Assembly: GCA_006226495.1 (NCBI GenBank)
Contig: SBGU01000007.1
Location: forward strand, 62,001 to 126,000
Length of the DNA stretch: 64,000 nt
Origin: Alphaproteobacteria bacterium
GTDB taxonomy: Bacteria; Pseudomonadota; Alphaproteobacteria; Sphingomonadales; Kordiimonadaceae
Direction of reading: 5' to 3'
Shown: in pieces, positions 1 through 8,194 of the stretch
Position numbering within the stretch: position 1 is the first letter of the stretch
Layout of the letters: each line of letters starts with the position of its first letter
Program-made: the position numbers and the translations under genes
The notes under the pieces: model-generated
The model's database searches: none
The model's input: only the letters and a program-made list of their open reading frames with translations
What the model was told of the DNA's origin: nothing

Positions 1-300
1 GAAGCTGATCAGCTTCTGGCGTCCGTCCGGGCCGGGACTGGCTTCCACATAACCCAGCTTCACCAGTTTCTTGACCGCCTGGCTGACCGCCGAATGGGAA
101 AATCCCGCCAGCCGGGCGATCTCGCCAATGGTCATTGGGCCACGTTCGGCCAGCGCATAAACCACATAAAAGAAGCTGGATTTGAAGCTCATGCCCGCTT
201 CTTCATACAGGCGTTCAGCATCGGGGCTCAGTTTTTCAAGCAGACGGCGCATGCGCGTACCCAGGCCCAGTTCGAAATAAAGCTCGGTGGAAGGCTGCAT
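1..300 (-). CDS. MarR-family transcriptional regulator (C-terminus cut by window edge)
   Basis: About 100 residues are visible, read from the ATG at 298-300 and running off the left edge. The segment from residue ~60 (motifs MTIGEIA, SHSAVSQAVKKL) is a winged helix-turn-helix followed by the start of the wing (GPDGRQKLI), as in MarR-type repressors. The N-terminal helix preceding it is the family dimerisation region. A GGACC ribosome site lies 6 nt before the start. A promoter and a perfect palindrome sit immediately upstream, so autorepression is likely. The gene follows the SH3-like gene on the same strand. Ligand and targets cannot be told from this sequence. Confidence 0.85.
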   Translation of the reverse strand, partial: MQPSTELYFELGLGTRMRRLLEKLSPDAERLYEEAGMSFKSSFFYVVYALAERGPMTIGEIARLAGFSHSAVSQAVKKLVKLGYVEASPGPDGRQKLISF

Positions 301-331
301 CTGTCGGTCCTTGGTATCATTTATATAACGC

Positions 332-361
332 ATTATGTAAGTGCTTACATAAATGGGTCAA
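332..361 (-). promoter_or_regulatory. Promoter with embedded palindromic operator for the MarR-type gene
   Basis: On the minus strand a -35 box TTGACC (356-361) and a -10 box CATAAT (332-337) are separated by 18 nt. A perfect 9-bp inverted repeat, TTATGTAAG and CTTACATAA with a 2-nt centre (333-352), fills the spacer and overlaps the -10 box. A bound dimer would block RNA polymerase, the usual arrangement for MarR autoregulation. The boxes and palindrome are read directly; the function is inferred. Confidence 0.65.
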
Positions 362-425
362 GCAAGATTATCTTGCTGTGCGCATGAACCGATTTTCGGA
401 AATGGGATTCGGGGCCGGTGTGGCC

Positions 426-929
426 TCAGTCGATGGTCTCGTCGCGGTAGACGCCCCAGAGGAAGCGGCGTTCGATCCAGGCTTCGGTGCCATCGATCTC
501 AAGCTGGCACCAGGCACCCTTACAGGCTTTTACCAATCCAATGACGCCCGGGTCGGCGGTCAGGCGCAGGGCGGCACCGGCTTCGGGGTCCGCATACAGG
601 CTGCGCATGCGGTCCAGAATCAGGGCGGTGCGGCGCGACGACAACAGCGAAACATGAATCCAGCCTTTCACCCCTTCGGGGTCGCGCACCTGGCGCCAGG
701 GGCCTTCTTCATCGACCACTTCAAGCGGCATGCCGTCGCGCACATACACCCATTCGATGGGATACTGACGACCGGGACCGGTGCGCATATAGGCTTTTTC
801 GGTGCTTAGGGACACAAATCGCGGCAAGGGGGCGCCGCTCGGGCCGGTGGTCTGCATCAGTGCCATTGCACCCATGCTGTGGCCGGCCAGAAACAGGACC
901 ATCGTCAAAATGCCGAAAAAGCGCCTCAT
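426..929 (-). CDS. Exported SH3-like domain protein
   Basis: A 167-residue protein with an N-terminal signal peptide (hydrophobic residues 5-22). Residues ~38-100 and ~105-160 look like two bacterial SH3-like units: the first has the typical MRTGPGRQYPIEWVY and GWIHVSLL motifs, the second the ADPEAGA and GAWCQLEIDG motifs ending in AWIERRFLWGVY. Family members act in the periplasm and bind cell-wall or protein partners; they are not enzymes. It lies on the same strand as the MarR-type gene, 125 bp upstream of it, with the latter's own promoter in between. No specific partner can be named. Confidence 0.8.
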   Translation of the reverse strand: MRRFFGILTMVLFLAGHSMGAMALMQTTGPSGAPLPRFVSLSTEKAYMRTGPGRQYPIEWVYVRDGMPLEVVDEEGPWRQVRDPEGVKGWIHVSLLSSRRTALILDRMRSLYADPEAGAALRLTADPGVIGLVKACKGAWCQLEIDGTEAWIERRFLWGVYRDETID

Positions 930-1042
930 CTGCCCATGCCCCCTGTCGCTTGGCGTTTGAAACGGTCGCCACCTTCTGGTACAGAAGCCTGAGTCTGAAA
1001 CCGGGTGGCTGTCGCGCCCGTCAGAAAAGGTTATTTTGCCGC

Positions 1043-2035
1043 ATGAGTCAAACAGGAAACCGTAACCGCCCGAAGGTTGTTGTCACGCGCAAGCTGCCGG
1101 ACATTATCGAAACCCGGATGGCCGAACTTTTTGACGTCACGCTCAATCTGGCGGACAAGCCGCTCGACAAAGCCGGCCTCAAGGCGGCGGTCGCGGATGC
1201 CGACGTGCTGGTGCCCACGGTGACCGACACCATCGATGCCGAGATCATCGAAGCCGCCGGTAAAAAACTGAAATTGATCGCCAACTTCGGCGCCGGCGTG
1301 AACCATATCGACCTGGCGGCTGCGCAAGGAAAAGGCATCACGGTCACCAACACGCCGGGTGTGCTGACCGAAGATACCGCCGACCTGACGATGGCGCTGC
1401 TTCTCTCGGTGCCGCGCCGCCTTTTTGAAGGTGAGAAGATCCTGCGTGCCGGGGAATGGACCGGCTGGACGCCGACTTTCCTGATGGGCCACCGCATCCA
1501 GGGCAAACGTCTGGGTATCATCGGCATGGGCCGCATCGGTCGCGCCGTTGCGCGCCGCGCCAAGGCCTTCAATATGGCTGTGCACTATCACAAGCGCACG
1601 CGCCTGCCGGTCGAGGTGGAAGCCGAGATGGAAGCCACCTACTGGGCCGATCTGGACCAGATGCTGGCGCGCATGGACTTTGTGTCCATCAATTGCCCGC
1701 TGACGGAAGAAACCCATCATCTCTTGAACCGCGACAGGCTGAAGAAACTGCAGCCCCACGCCGTGATCATCAACACCGCCCGCGGTGAGATCATCGACGA
1801 GGAAGCGCTGGCCGACCTTATCGAGGTGGGCCGCATCGCCGGTGCCGGCCTTGATGTGTTCGAAGCCGAACCGCAGATCAACCCCAAGCTTCTGGGCCTC
1901 GACAATGTGGTGCTGACCCCGCACATGGGTTCCGCCACCATCGAAGCCCGGGTCGCGATGGGGGAAAAGGTGCTGATCAATATCCGCACCTTTGTCGACA
2001 AGCACCGGCCGCCGGATCGGGTTCTGCCCTACTAG
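1043..2035 (+). CDS. D-isomer-specific 2-hydroxyacid dehydrogenase (glyoxylate/hydroxypyruvate reductase type)
   Basis: A 330-residue cytoplasmic NAD(P)-dependent oxidoreductase. The Rossmann motif GIIGMGRIGRAVA lies near residues 155-167. Catalytic positions are visible as the Arg in NTARGEI, the Glu in the EAEPQIN segment and the His in TPHMGSAT. The sequence resembles D-glycerate dehydrogenase/glyoxylate reductase more than SerA, since it has no C-terminal ACT domain. The start at 1043 (MSQTGNR) was chosen because the frame open further upstream overlaps the divergent SH3-like gene. Substrate specificity is inferred from family resemblance only. Confidence 0.85.
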   Translation: MSQTGNRNRPKVVVTRKLPDIIETRMAELFDVTLNLADKPLDKAGLKAAVADADVLVPTVTDTIDAEIIEAAGKKLKLIANFGAGVNHIDLAAAQGKGITVTNTPGVLTEDTADLTMALLLSVPRRLFEGEKILRAGEWTGWTPTFLMGHRIQGKRLGIIGMGRIGRAVARRAKAFNMAVHYHKRTRLPVEVEAEMEATYWADLDQMLARMDFVSINCPLTEETHHLLNRDRLKKLQPHAVIINTARGEIIDEEALADLIEVGRIAGAGLDVFEAEPQINPKLLGLDNVVLTPHMGSATIEARVAMGEKVLINIRTFVDKHRPPDRVLPY

Positions 2036-2139
2036 CGGCGCACAAAACCAGGGTGCATCAAACAGGGGGCGGTCATGTAGGCCGTCCTTCTTGTGTTCCG
2101 GCAAGCCGGGACAAACTTTAGACGAGTGTTAAAACGGCC

Positions 2140-3942
2140 ATGACCGAACTGAAGAATATTCGCAACTTTTCCATCATTGCCCACATCGACCATGGCAAGT
2201 CGACCCTGGCTGACCGGTTGATCCAGTCCACCGGCGCGCTGACCGACCGGGAGATGAAGGCCCAGATCCTGGATTCGATGGAAATCGAACGCGAACGCGG
2301 CATTACCATCAAGGCCCAGACGGTCCGGCTCGAATATGTCGCCAAGGATGGCGAGCATTATGTGCTCAACCTCATGGACACACCCGGCCACGTTGACTTT
2401 GCCTATGAGGTCAGCCGCTGTCTGGCCGCCTGCGAAGGTTCGATCCTGGTGGTGGACGCCAGCCAGGGTGTGGAAGCACAAACCCTCGCCAACGTCTATC
2501 AGGCCATCGAAAACGACCATGAAATCGTGCCGGTCCTGAACAAGATCGACCTGCCGGCCGCGGAACCCGACCGCGTGCGCCAGCAGATCGAGGACGTGAT
2601 CGGCCTTGATGCCTCGGATGCCGTCCTGTGTTCGGCCAAGTCAGGCATCGGTATCGACGAAGTGCTGGAAGCCATCGTTACCCGTCTGCCGGCGCCGGAA
2701 GGCGACCCCGAGGCCCCCCTCAAAGCCATGCTGATCGATAGCTGGTACGACAGCTACCTGGGTGTCGTGGTACTGGTGCGCGTGATCGACGGCAAGATCA
2801 AGAAAGGCCAGACCGTCAAGATGATGGCGGCCAAGACCGAACATATGATCGACCGTGTTGGTGTGTTCACCCCCAAGGGCGTGATGATCCCCGAACTGGG
2901 CCCGGGTGAGGTCGGTTTTATCACCGCATCCATCAAGGAAGTGGCCGACACCCATGTGGGTGATACCATCACCGACGTGCGCCGACCCTGTGCCGAAGCG
3001 CTGCCGGGCTTCAAACCCAGCCGGTCGGTGGTTTTCTGTGGCCTGTTCCCCGCCGATGCATCGGAGTTTGAACGCCTGCGCGATGCGCTGCAGAAACTGC
3101 GCCTCAATGACGCCAGCTTCGAGTTCGAGCCCGAAAGCTCGGCGGCACTGGGCTTCGGCTTCCGCTGCGGTTTCCTGGGCATGCTGCACCTCGAAATCAT
3201 CCAGGAACGCCTGTGGCGCGAGTTTGACCTCGAGCTGATTACGACGAGCCCGAGCGTTATCTACAAGATCTACAAGACCGACCGCACCATGGTCGAACTG
3301 CACAACCCGGCAGACATGCCGGATGTGGTGCGTATCGAACGTATCGAGGAACCTTGGATCAATGCCACGATCCTGCTGCCGGACGAATATCTGGGCGCGA
3401 TCCTGAAGCTGTGCGAAGACAAACGCGGCATCCAGGAAGACCTGACCTATGCCGGCAACCGCGCCATGCTGAAATACCGCCTGCCGCTCAACGAAGTTGT
3501 TTACGACTTCTACGATCGCCTGAAATCGGTCAGCCGTGGTTATGCCAGCTTCGATTATGACCTGGCGGGGTATGAAGAGTCCGACCTTGTGAAAATGTCG
3601 ATCCTGGTGAATGCCGAACCGGTGGATGCCCTGTCGATGCTGGTGCACCGCAGCCAGGCCGAAGGTCGTGGCCGCGCGCTGTGCGAGCGCCTCAAAGACC
3701 TGATCCCGCGGCAACTGTTCAAGATCCCGATCCAGGCTGCCATCGGCGGCCGTGTGATCGCGCGGGAAACCATTTCCGCCATGCGCAAGGACGTGACCGC
3801 CAAATGTTATGGCGGCGACGTGACCCGGAAGAAAAAGCTGCTCGAGAAGCAGAAGAAGGGCAAGGCCAAGATGCGCATGTATGGCAAGGTGGAAATCCCA
3901 CACGATGCGTTTATCGCCGCCCTCAAGATGCGCGAGAGCTGA
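2140..3942 (+). CDS. lepA: Elongation factor 4 (ribosome-associated GTPase LepA)
   Basis: 600 residues, the standard LepA length. The G1 motif AHIDHGKST is at residues ~13-21, the G3 motif DTPGHVDF near 81, and NKID (G4) near 132. The C-terminal domain ends in the Lys-rich stretch [24 protein letters not shown], typical of LepA and absent from EF-G. It binds the 70S ribosome and influences translocation and initiation. It stands alone and is followed by a strong terminator at 4110-4154. Confidence 0.97.
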   Translation: MTELKNIRNFSIIAHIDHGKSTLADRLIQSTGALTDREMKAQILDSMEIERERGITIKAQTVRLEYVAKDGEHYVLNLMDTPGHVDFAYEVSRCLAACEGSILVVDASQGVEAQTLANVYQAIENDHEIVPVLNKIDLPAAEPDRVRQQIEDVIGLDASDAVLCSAKSGIGIDEVLEAIVTRLPAPEGDPEAPLKAMLIDSWYDSYLGVVVLVRVIDGKIKKGQTVKMMAAKTEHMIDRVGVFTPKGVMIPELGPGEVGFITASIKEVADTHVGDTITDVRRPCAEALPGFKPSRSVVFCGLFPADASEFERLRDALQKLRLNDASFEFEPESSAALGFGFRCGFLGMLHLEIIQERLWREFDLELITTSPSVIYKIYKTDRTMVELHNPADMPDVVRIERIEEPWINATILLPDEYLGAILKLCEDKRGIQEDLTYAGNRAMLKYRLPLNEVVYDFYDRLKSVSRGYASFDYDLAGYEESDLVKMSILVNAEPVDALSMLVHRSQAEGRGRALCERLKDLIPRQLFKIPIQAAIGGRVIARETISAMRKDVTAKCYGGDVTRKKKLLEKQKKGKAKMRMYGKVEIPHDAFIAALKMRES

Positions 3943-4017
3943 CCAGAGTCCTCGCGCACCGGTGAACTTGGCGGCATTTGCGGGCCAATACTGACAATTT
4001 GAAAAAAATAGTACAGG

Positions 4018-4038
4018 AACGGGTTTTGTTTACCCGTT
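4018..4038 (+). other. Stem-loop in the lepA 3' region
   Basis: A perfect 7-bp inverted repeat, AACGGGT and ACCCGTT, around a 7-nt T-rich loop. No U-tract follows, so it is not a standard terminator. It lies 75 bp past the lepA stop and 72 bp before the true terminator; it could protect the lepA mRNA 3' end or be part of a short RNA. Confidence 0.45.
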
Positions 4039-4109
4039 GTTAACAGCCGCGCATGTATAACGAAGATGCTGATACAGCCTAAATAGCTCCCTTGATCTGA
4101 CTGTGTCGC

Positions 4110-4154
4110 GCGGAACCGCATGTCCTCCCCCGATTGCGGTTCCGCATTTTTTTT
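4110..4154 (+). terminator. Rho-independent terminator after lepA
   Basis: A perfect 11-bp stem (GCGGAACCGCA with TGCGGTTCCGC) has a 14-nt loop and is followed by A then eight T (4147-4154). It rules out the in-frame ATG at 4120, inside the stem, as the start of the next gene. Confidence 0.9.
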
Positions 4155-4236
4155 CTGCGGCAGCCCAAGCCAATCCCTTGCATCCAAAGTTGGAATGAAC
4201 TTCAATAGGCAAGGGGAAATGTTGCAGGGTCGAAGA

Positions 4237-5100
4237 ATGTCGCCACTCCGGAAACTGGTCTTTGTTTTATTTGCGTCCATTTGCACTGCTGCCGGTGCTT
4301 CCGCGCAAATACTGGATATTCAGAATGACCCGCGCCAGCTCGGGCTGGACATCTTTGGTGGCATCAACCGCGAGGTTCCGCCCGCCACCACGGCCTTGAA
4401 ACTCAGCCAGCTCATCCAGATTTACCGGTTCCGCTGTACGCGCGTCACCGACTTCCAGCTTTATAATGTCCGGCCCAATCTCATCGACATGAAGGTCAAA
4501 TGCAGCGGCGACCCGCTGTATGGGGTGACCGTGGCCTCGAACGGCTATGTGGCGGTATATGGCGGCAACGGCATGCTGGCGGGGCTCGACCGCCGTGATT
4601 CGGTGATCTACAGCGTTGCAGCCGACGGTACGGTGGAAGGTGTGTCCCGCATTTCGGCGGACGAGGCGCTGGAAGAAACCCTCACGCGCCTGCAGCAGGG
4701 CGACGACTTCAACCTCGCCTATATGGGCGGTATGCTGGGCATGATCGCCTTTGTCATCCTTGCGGGTAGCCTGATCTGGTTCAAGGCCTGGAAAAACCGC
4801 AAGGGCAAGCCGCGCAAGCGCCGCACGGTCGAGCCGCTCCGCCGCACCGCGTCGGTTGCGTCCACAGCCGCCAAGGATATCCTGATCCTGCAAAGCGAAC
4901 GCATCATGCCGCACATCTACAAACACCCGTCCGGCATTTTCATTGCACAGGGGCGGCGCGGCAAACGCCGGTTTTTCTCGTCGCTGTTGTGGGCGGTGGC
5001 CTACCGCTCGCTGGGCTGGAAACTGTTCCAGACCATTCCGCCCAAGGCGGAGGATTTTGGGCCGGTCGACGAAGCCGTCGGTAGCGAAGAATCCGCCTGA
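4237..5100 (+). CDS. Predicted single-pass membrane protein of unknown function
   Basis: 287 residues from the ATG at 4237, chosen for the AGGG site 7 nt upstream and because it gives a clean signal peptide (MSPLRKLVFV, hydrophobic core, ASA|Q at residue ~24). In-frame ATGs at 4219 and 4195 are alternatives. Residues 25-158 would be periplasmic and hold two Cys (67, 89) that could pair. A transmembrane segment follows (~162-183), then a very basic cytoplasmic tail of about 100 residues. I recognise no family. The two-sided layout suggests a connector between envelope and cytoplasm, but that is inference only. Confidence 0.75.
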   Translation: MSPLRKLVFVLFASICTAAGASAQILDIQNDPRQLGLDIFGGINREVPPATTALKLSQLIQIYRFRCTRVTDFQLYNVRPNLIDMKVKCSGDPLYGVTVASNGYVAVYGGNGMLAGLDRRDSVIYSVAADGTVEGVSRISADEALEETLTRLQQGDDFNLAYMGGMLGMIAFVILAGSLIWFKAWKNRKGKPRKRRTVEPLRRTASVASTAAKDILILQSERIMPHIYKHPSGIFIAQGRRGKRRFFSSLLWAVAYRSLGWKLFQTIPPKAEDFGPVDEAVGSEESA

Positions 5101-5113
5101 GCCGGTTCAGGCA

Positions 5114-5329
5114 TCAGAAATGATGTTGCGGGTTTTTCCAGTCGACACCTGTTGCAAGTGCAACAAGATTAGCGGCCAGTGCCAGGAACACAACCAGGGC
5201 AAAAAACTGGATATAGATGGCCGGGATCAGGGGCACGTCACCGATCCGGTGGCGCTTTTCTCGCCAGCGGCCAAAACCCCACAAGCCAAGGGCCGCAACA
5301 AGCCCGATCACATTCTGCCAAACTGTCAT
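5114..5329 (-). CDS. Small two-helix membrane protein
   Basis: 71 residues from the ATG at 5327-5329. Two hydrophobic segments (residues ~5-20 and ~36-58) flank a basic loop (GRWREKRHRIGD), so both termini should face the same side. It lies 94 bp downstream of the serine hydrolase gene on the same strand and may share its transcript. The frame extends upstream to 5443 but that portion is Arg/Pro-rich low-complexity sequence overlapping the hydrolase end and is unlikely to be translated. Function unknown. Confidence 0.6.
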   Translation of the reverse strand: MTVWQNVIGLVAALGLWGFGRWREKRHRIGDVPLIPAIYIQFFALVVFLALAANLVALATGVDWKNPQHHF

Positions 5330-5423
5330 TCCACCGGTCCCAAGGCAAAGCCGGCCCCGCACTGGAGCCAGCTTCCGTCGCCTAAAGCTTTTTGGCCCCG
5401 CAGGCAAGGCCAATAGCGGCAGC

Positions 5424-6512
5424 CTACCGTCCGTCAGCGACAAGACGTGGCAGGATTTCGGTATCGAAAAAGGCCTGGGCTGCCTCGTGCATGCCGCGGG
5501 TGTTGAAGTCGGTCTTGGTCAGGACGATGGTCAGGCCAAAGTCGGGCAGCACCCAGACGCGGTTGCCACCATTGCCGCTCATGGCTGCGGCGATATAGGT
5601 CTTGCCGCCCACCTCGTAAGGCTGCAGCCACCATAGGTACCCATAGTCGAAGGGCGTGTCCGGCACGTGGGCATGGGGCGTGATTGCGGCCTTCGCCCAG
5701 TCTTCGGAATAGACGCGCCTGCCGCCCGCCATGCCCTTCAGGCGTTCGATTTCACCAAGGCGGCCCAGGCTTCTGGTGCTGAGGAGCAGGCCGCCGCCCA
5801 TATGGGCCTGTCCCAGGCCGTTGCGCTGCCATTTGAAATCGGTCACGCCGGCGGGGGCAAACAGGGACCGTTCGACAAAGTCGGTAAAGGGCTCGCCGGC
5901 CGCCCGTTCCACCGTTTCACCCAAAAGCTGCACGCCGGCGGTGCAATAGGAAAACGCCCTGCCATAGGGCGCCTGTGCCGGTGGTTTCTGCCATGCCGGG
6001 AAACCGCGTGCCGGCAGGCCCCAGTAGAAGGCCGTCCAGTCCTCGATGATATACATGCGTTCTTCATTGCCGCGCGAGAAACTGTTCCAGTCGTCGCACT
6101 CCAGCGGTCCGCTCATGGTCAGGAGATCCTCGATGCGGATATCGGCCTTGCGCGGATCGGATTTGATGAGGGCATCATATTGCGGGAAATAGGGTGCGAT
6201 AAGCATGCCGGCATCCCTGATCAGTCCCTGTTCAATGGCGGCGCCGACCGCCATGCTGACCACCGTTTTGGTAGCGGAGCGCGTGTCATGCAGGGTGCCG
6301 GCGTCGGCGCCAGCAAAATATCCCTCATAGACGGTGGCGCCATTTTCCAGCACCAGCACGCTGGTGACAGTCTGGTACGTGCCTTTTGAAATGGTTTCCG
6401 CGAGCCGTGCGGACGCTTCACCTTCCCAATTGATGCCGTTCGCGCCGGCAGTTGTGGTCCAGAGTGGTGTTGCGATCAGGGCGACCAGCCCGATAAACTG
6501 TTTCAGCTTCAT
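5424..6512 (-). CDS. Exported serine hydrolase, beta-lactamase/class C penicillin-binding-protein family
   Basis: 362 residues with a signal peptide (residues 1-24). The nucleophile motif SATK (Ser79-Lys82) is the SxxK signature of this fold. The second motif appears as YCTAG where YxN is usual, and GNGGN stands in the position of the KTG/HxG motif. Such proteins are mostly esterases or D-Ala peptidases rather than true beta-lactamases. The start at 6510-6512 was chosen for the signal peptide; upstream extension is not supported. It is divergent from the winged-helix/TPR regulator gene, with 135 bp between the two starts, so it may be that regulator's target. Confidence 0.8.
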   Translation of the reverse strand: MKLKQFIGLVALIATPLWTTTAGANGINWEGEASARLAETISKGTYQTVTSVLVLENGATVYEGYFAGADAGTLHDTRSATKTVVSMAVGAAIEQGLIRDAGMLIAPYFPQYDALIKSDPRKADIRIEDLLTMSGPLECDDWNSFSRGNEERMYIIEDWTAFYWGLPARGFPAWQKPPAQAPYGRAFSYCTAGVQLLGETVERAAGEPFTDFVERSLFAPAGVTDFKWQRNGLGQAHMGGGLLLSTRSLGRLGEIERLKGMAGGRRVYSEDWAKAAITPHAHVPDTPFDYGYLWWLQPYEVGGKTYIAAAMSGNGGNRVWVLPDFGLTIVLTKTDFNTRGMHEAAQAFFDTEILPRLVADGR

Positions 6513-6647
6513 TCGATATCCTTTCCCCGGTGCGTGGCCATTGGATGGTGGCACCCACTGTCGTGATTGCAGTTGCAAACAGGCGCCCGCATGCCGACAA
6601 TGTCACTTGAAGAAACCTGAATTTTCCTGAAAGCGTTCCTGAAAGCC

Positions 6648-8186
6648 GTGACAGAGCAGCATGTTATCCAGTCTGGCGACCTGAGCCTGGACCCGGTGAA
6701 CCAGCGTGTTTTCCGGGACGGGCTGCCGCTTGATATCAGCGGCCTCACCGCCAGCCTGTTTTTTGTGCTTCATGACCGCAGCCCCGCAATCGTGCCGGGC
6801 GACGACCTGGTGCGGGACGTCTGGCAGGGCGTGTTTGTCAGCGAAGAAACCATCGCCCAGCGCGTGCGGCTGTTGCGCAAAGCCCTGGGCGATGATGCCA
6901 AAGCTCCACGCTACATTGAAACCGTGCGCGGGCGGGGCTACCGTTTCATCGCGCCTGCGGTGGAAAACGCGCCGCGGCAGGCCGGGCGGTGGCGTCCGGT
7001 CCTTGCTGCCGCCCTGGCGCTGGGTGCTGCCGTGGTGGCGGTGGTCGCCTATGGCCCATCCCGGGCACCGGCAGAGATGCCGGCTGCGCAGCCCGGCGGC
7101 GCGACCCTGGATGCCCCCACCCTGACCAGGCAGGCACGCAGCTATTTGTCGGGCCACCGGATCGAGGATATCGATACTGCCATTGCCCTTTTTGAAAAAG
7201 CGCTGGCGGTTGCACCGGATGACGGCGCCGCAAGCCTTGGCCTCAGTTTCGCGCTGTCGACCCGGGCGACCAAATTCAGCACCGAAGCGGGCGATATCGG
7301 TCGCGCTGAACAGCTTGCGCGCGCGGTGCTGGCGGGCGACAGCCAGCACGGGCAGGCCTGGCATGCGCTGGCTTACGCACTGGATGGCCAGGGGCGGCTG
7401 GATGAAGCCCTGTCGGCCTATCTGCGGGCAGCGGAACTGATGCCCGACGACAAGGCCGCAGCATCAAGCGCGGCCTATCTTCTCAGCATACGCGGACGGC
7501 TGTATGAAGCACTCAAGCTGGAGGCGGCGACCCTGAATACGGCGGGTCGCTCGCGCTATACCGATATCCAGATCGCCCTTGACCTTGAACTGCTCGGTTT
7601 TACCGATGCATCCGCAAAATGGCTTGAAAAGGCACAGGTGCTGAACCCGCGCGACCCGGTCGTCACCACGGCCGCCATATATGCGGCCCTGCGCCAGCAG
7701 GATGTGGCAGGCGCTGATCAGTTGTTCCGGGCCCTGCCCGAAGGCGCGCGCACCGCCCCCAGGCTCAAGGCGGTATTGGCGGACATACGGCTGGCCGAGG
7801 GGCAGCCTGATGCCGCCTATGTGGCGCTTCAGGGCAGCAACACCATTCTTGAACGCGCAGCCGCTGTGCTGGCGGGCATCGACGTGCATGCCACGGGCGA
7901 CGGCCCGGATGCCGATGACGCCAGCACCTGGCCGGATATCTATCTGCATCAGGCTTGCCTTCGGGCAGCGCTTGGCGACAGGGCCGGCGCCCTTGAAGCC
8001 CTGTCCCATGCCGTGGACCTTGGCTGGCGCGACCGGCGGCTTCAAGTGGCCAATGTCTTTTTCACAGACTATTCGGACGATCCGGCCTATGCGGCGATCC
8101 TGGCCCGCATGGCGCGGGAGACCGGGTCCCAGCGCGCGCTTGTGCAATCAGACGCGCCGCTCAGGGCGGCACTCGGGATTGAATAG
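6648..8186 (+). CDS. Winged-helix (OmpR/CadC-type) regulator with membrane segment and TPR domain
   Basis: 512 residues from a GTG start at 6648. Residues ~5-100 form an OmpR/PhoB-type DNA-binding domain, ending in the characteristic TVRGRGYRFIAP. One transmembrane helix follows at ~115-135. The rest is rich in TPR-like helical repeats (e.g. AWHALAYALDGQGRLDEALSA). No receiver domain is present, so this is a one-component membrane-bound regulator like CadC/ToxR. It is divergent from a serine hydrolase gene, its most obvious candidate target. The signal sensed by the TPR part is unknown. Confidence 0.82.
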   Translation: MTEQHVIQSGDLSLDPVNQRVFRDGLPLDISGLTASLFFVLHDRSPAIVPGDDLVRDVWQGVFVSEETIAQRVRLLRKALGDDAKAPRYIETVRGRGYRFIAPAVENAPRQAGRWRPVLAAALALGAAVVAVVAYGPSRAPAEMPAAQPGGATLDAPTLTRQARSYLSGHRIEDIDTAIALFEKALAVAPDDGAASLGLSFALSTRATKFSTEAGDIGRAEQLARAVLAGDSQHGQAWHALAYALDGQGRLDEALSAYLRAAELMPDDKAAASSAAYLLSIRGRLYEALKLEAATLNTAGRSRYTDIQIALDLELLGFTDASAKWLEKAQVLNPRDPVVTTAAIYAALRQQDVAGADQLFRALPEGARTAPRLKAVLADIRLAEGQPDAAYVALQGSNTILERAAAVLAGIDVHATGDGPDADDASTWPDIYLHQACLRAALGDRAGALEALSHAVDLGWRDRRLQVANVFFTDYSDDPAYAAILARMARETGSQRALVQSDAPLRAALGIE

Positions 8187-8194
8187 GCTGCAAC

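Noticed and set aside
4029-4043. A CtrA-box-like TTTA-N7-TTAA
   Set aside because: One mismatch in a low-complexity T-rich stem-loop; kept only as a side remark, not as a site.
4120-4236. A longer N-terminus for the membrane protein from ATG 4120
   Set aside because: That codon is inside the lepA terminator stem; the later start gives a clean signal peptide.
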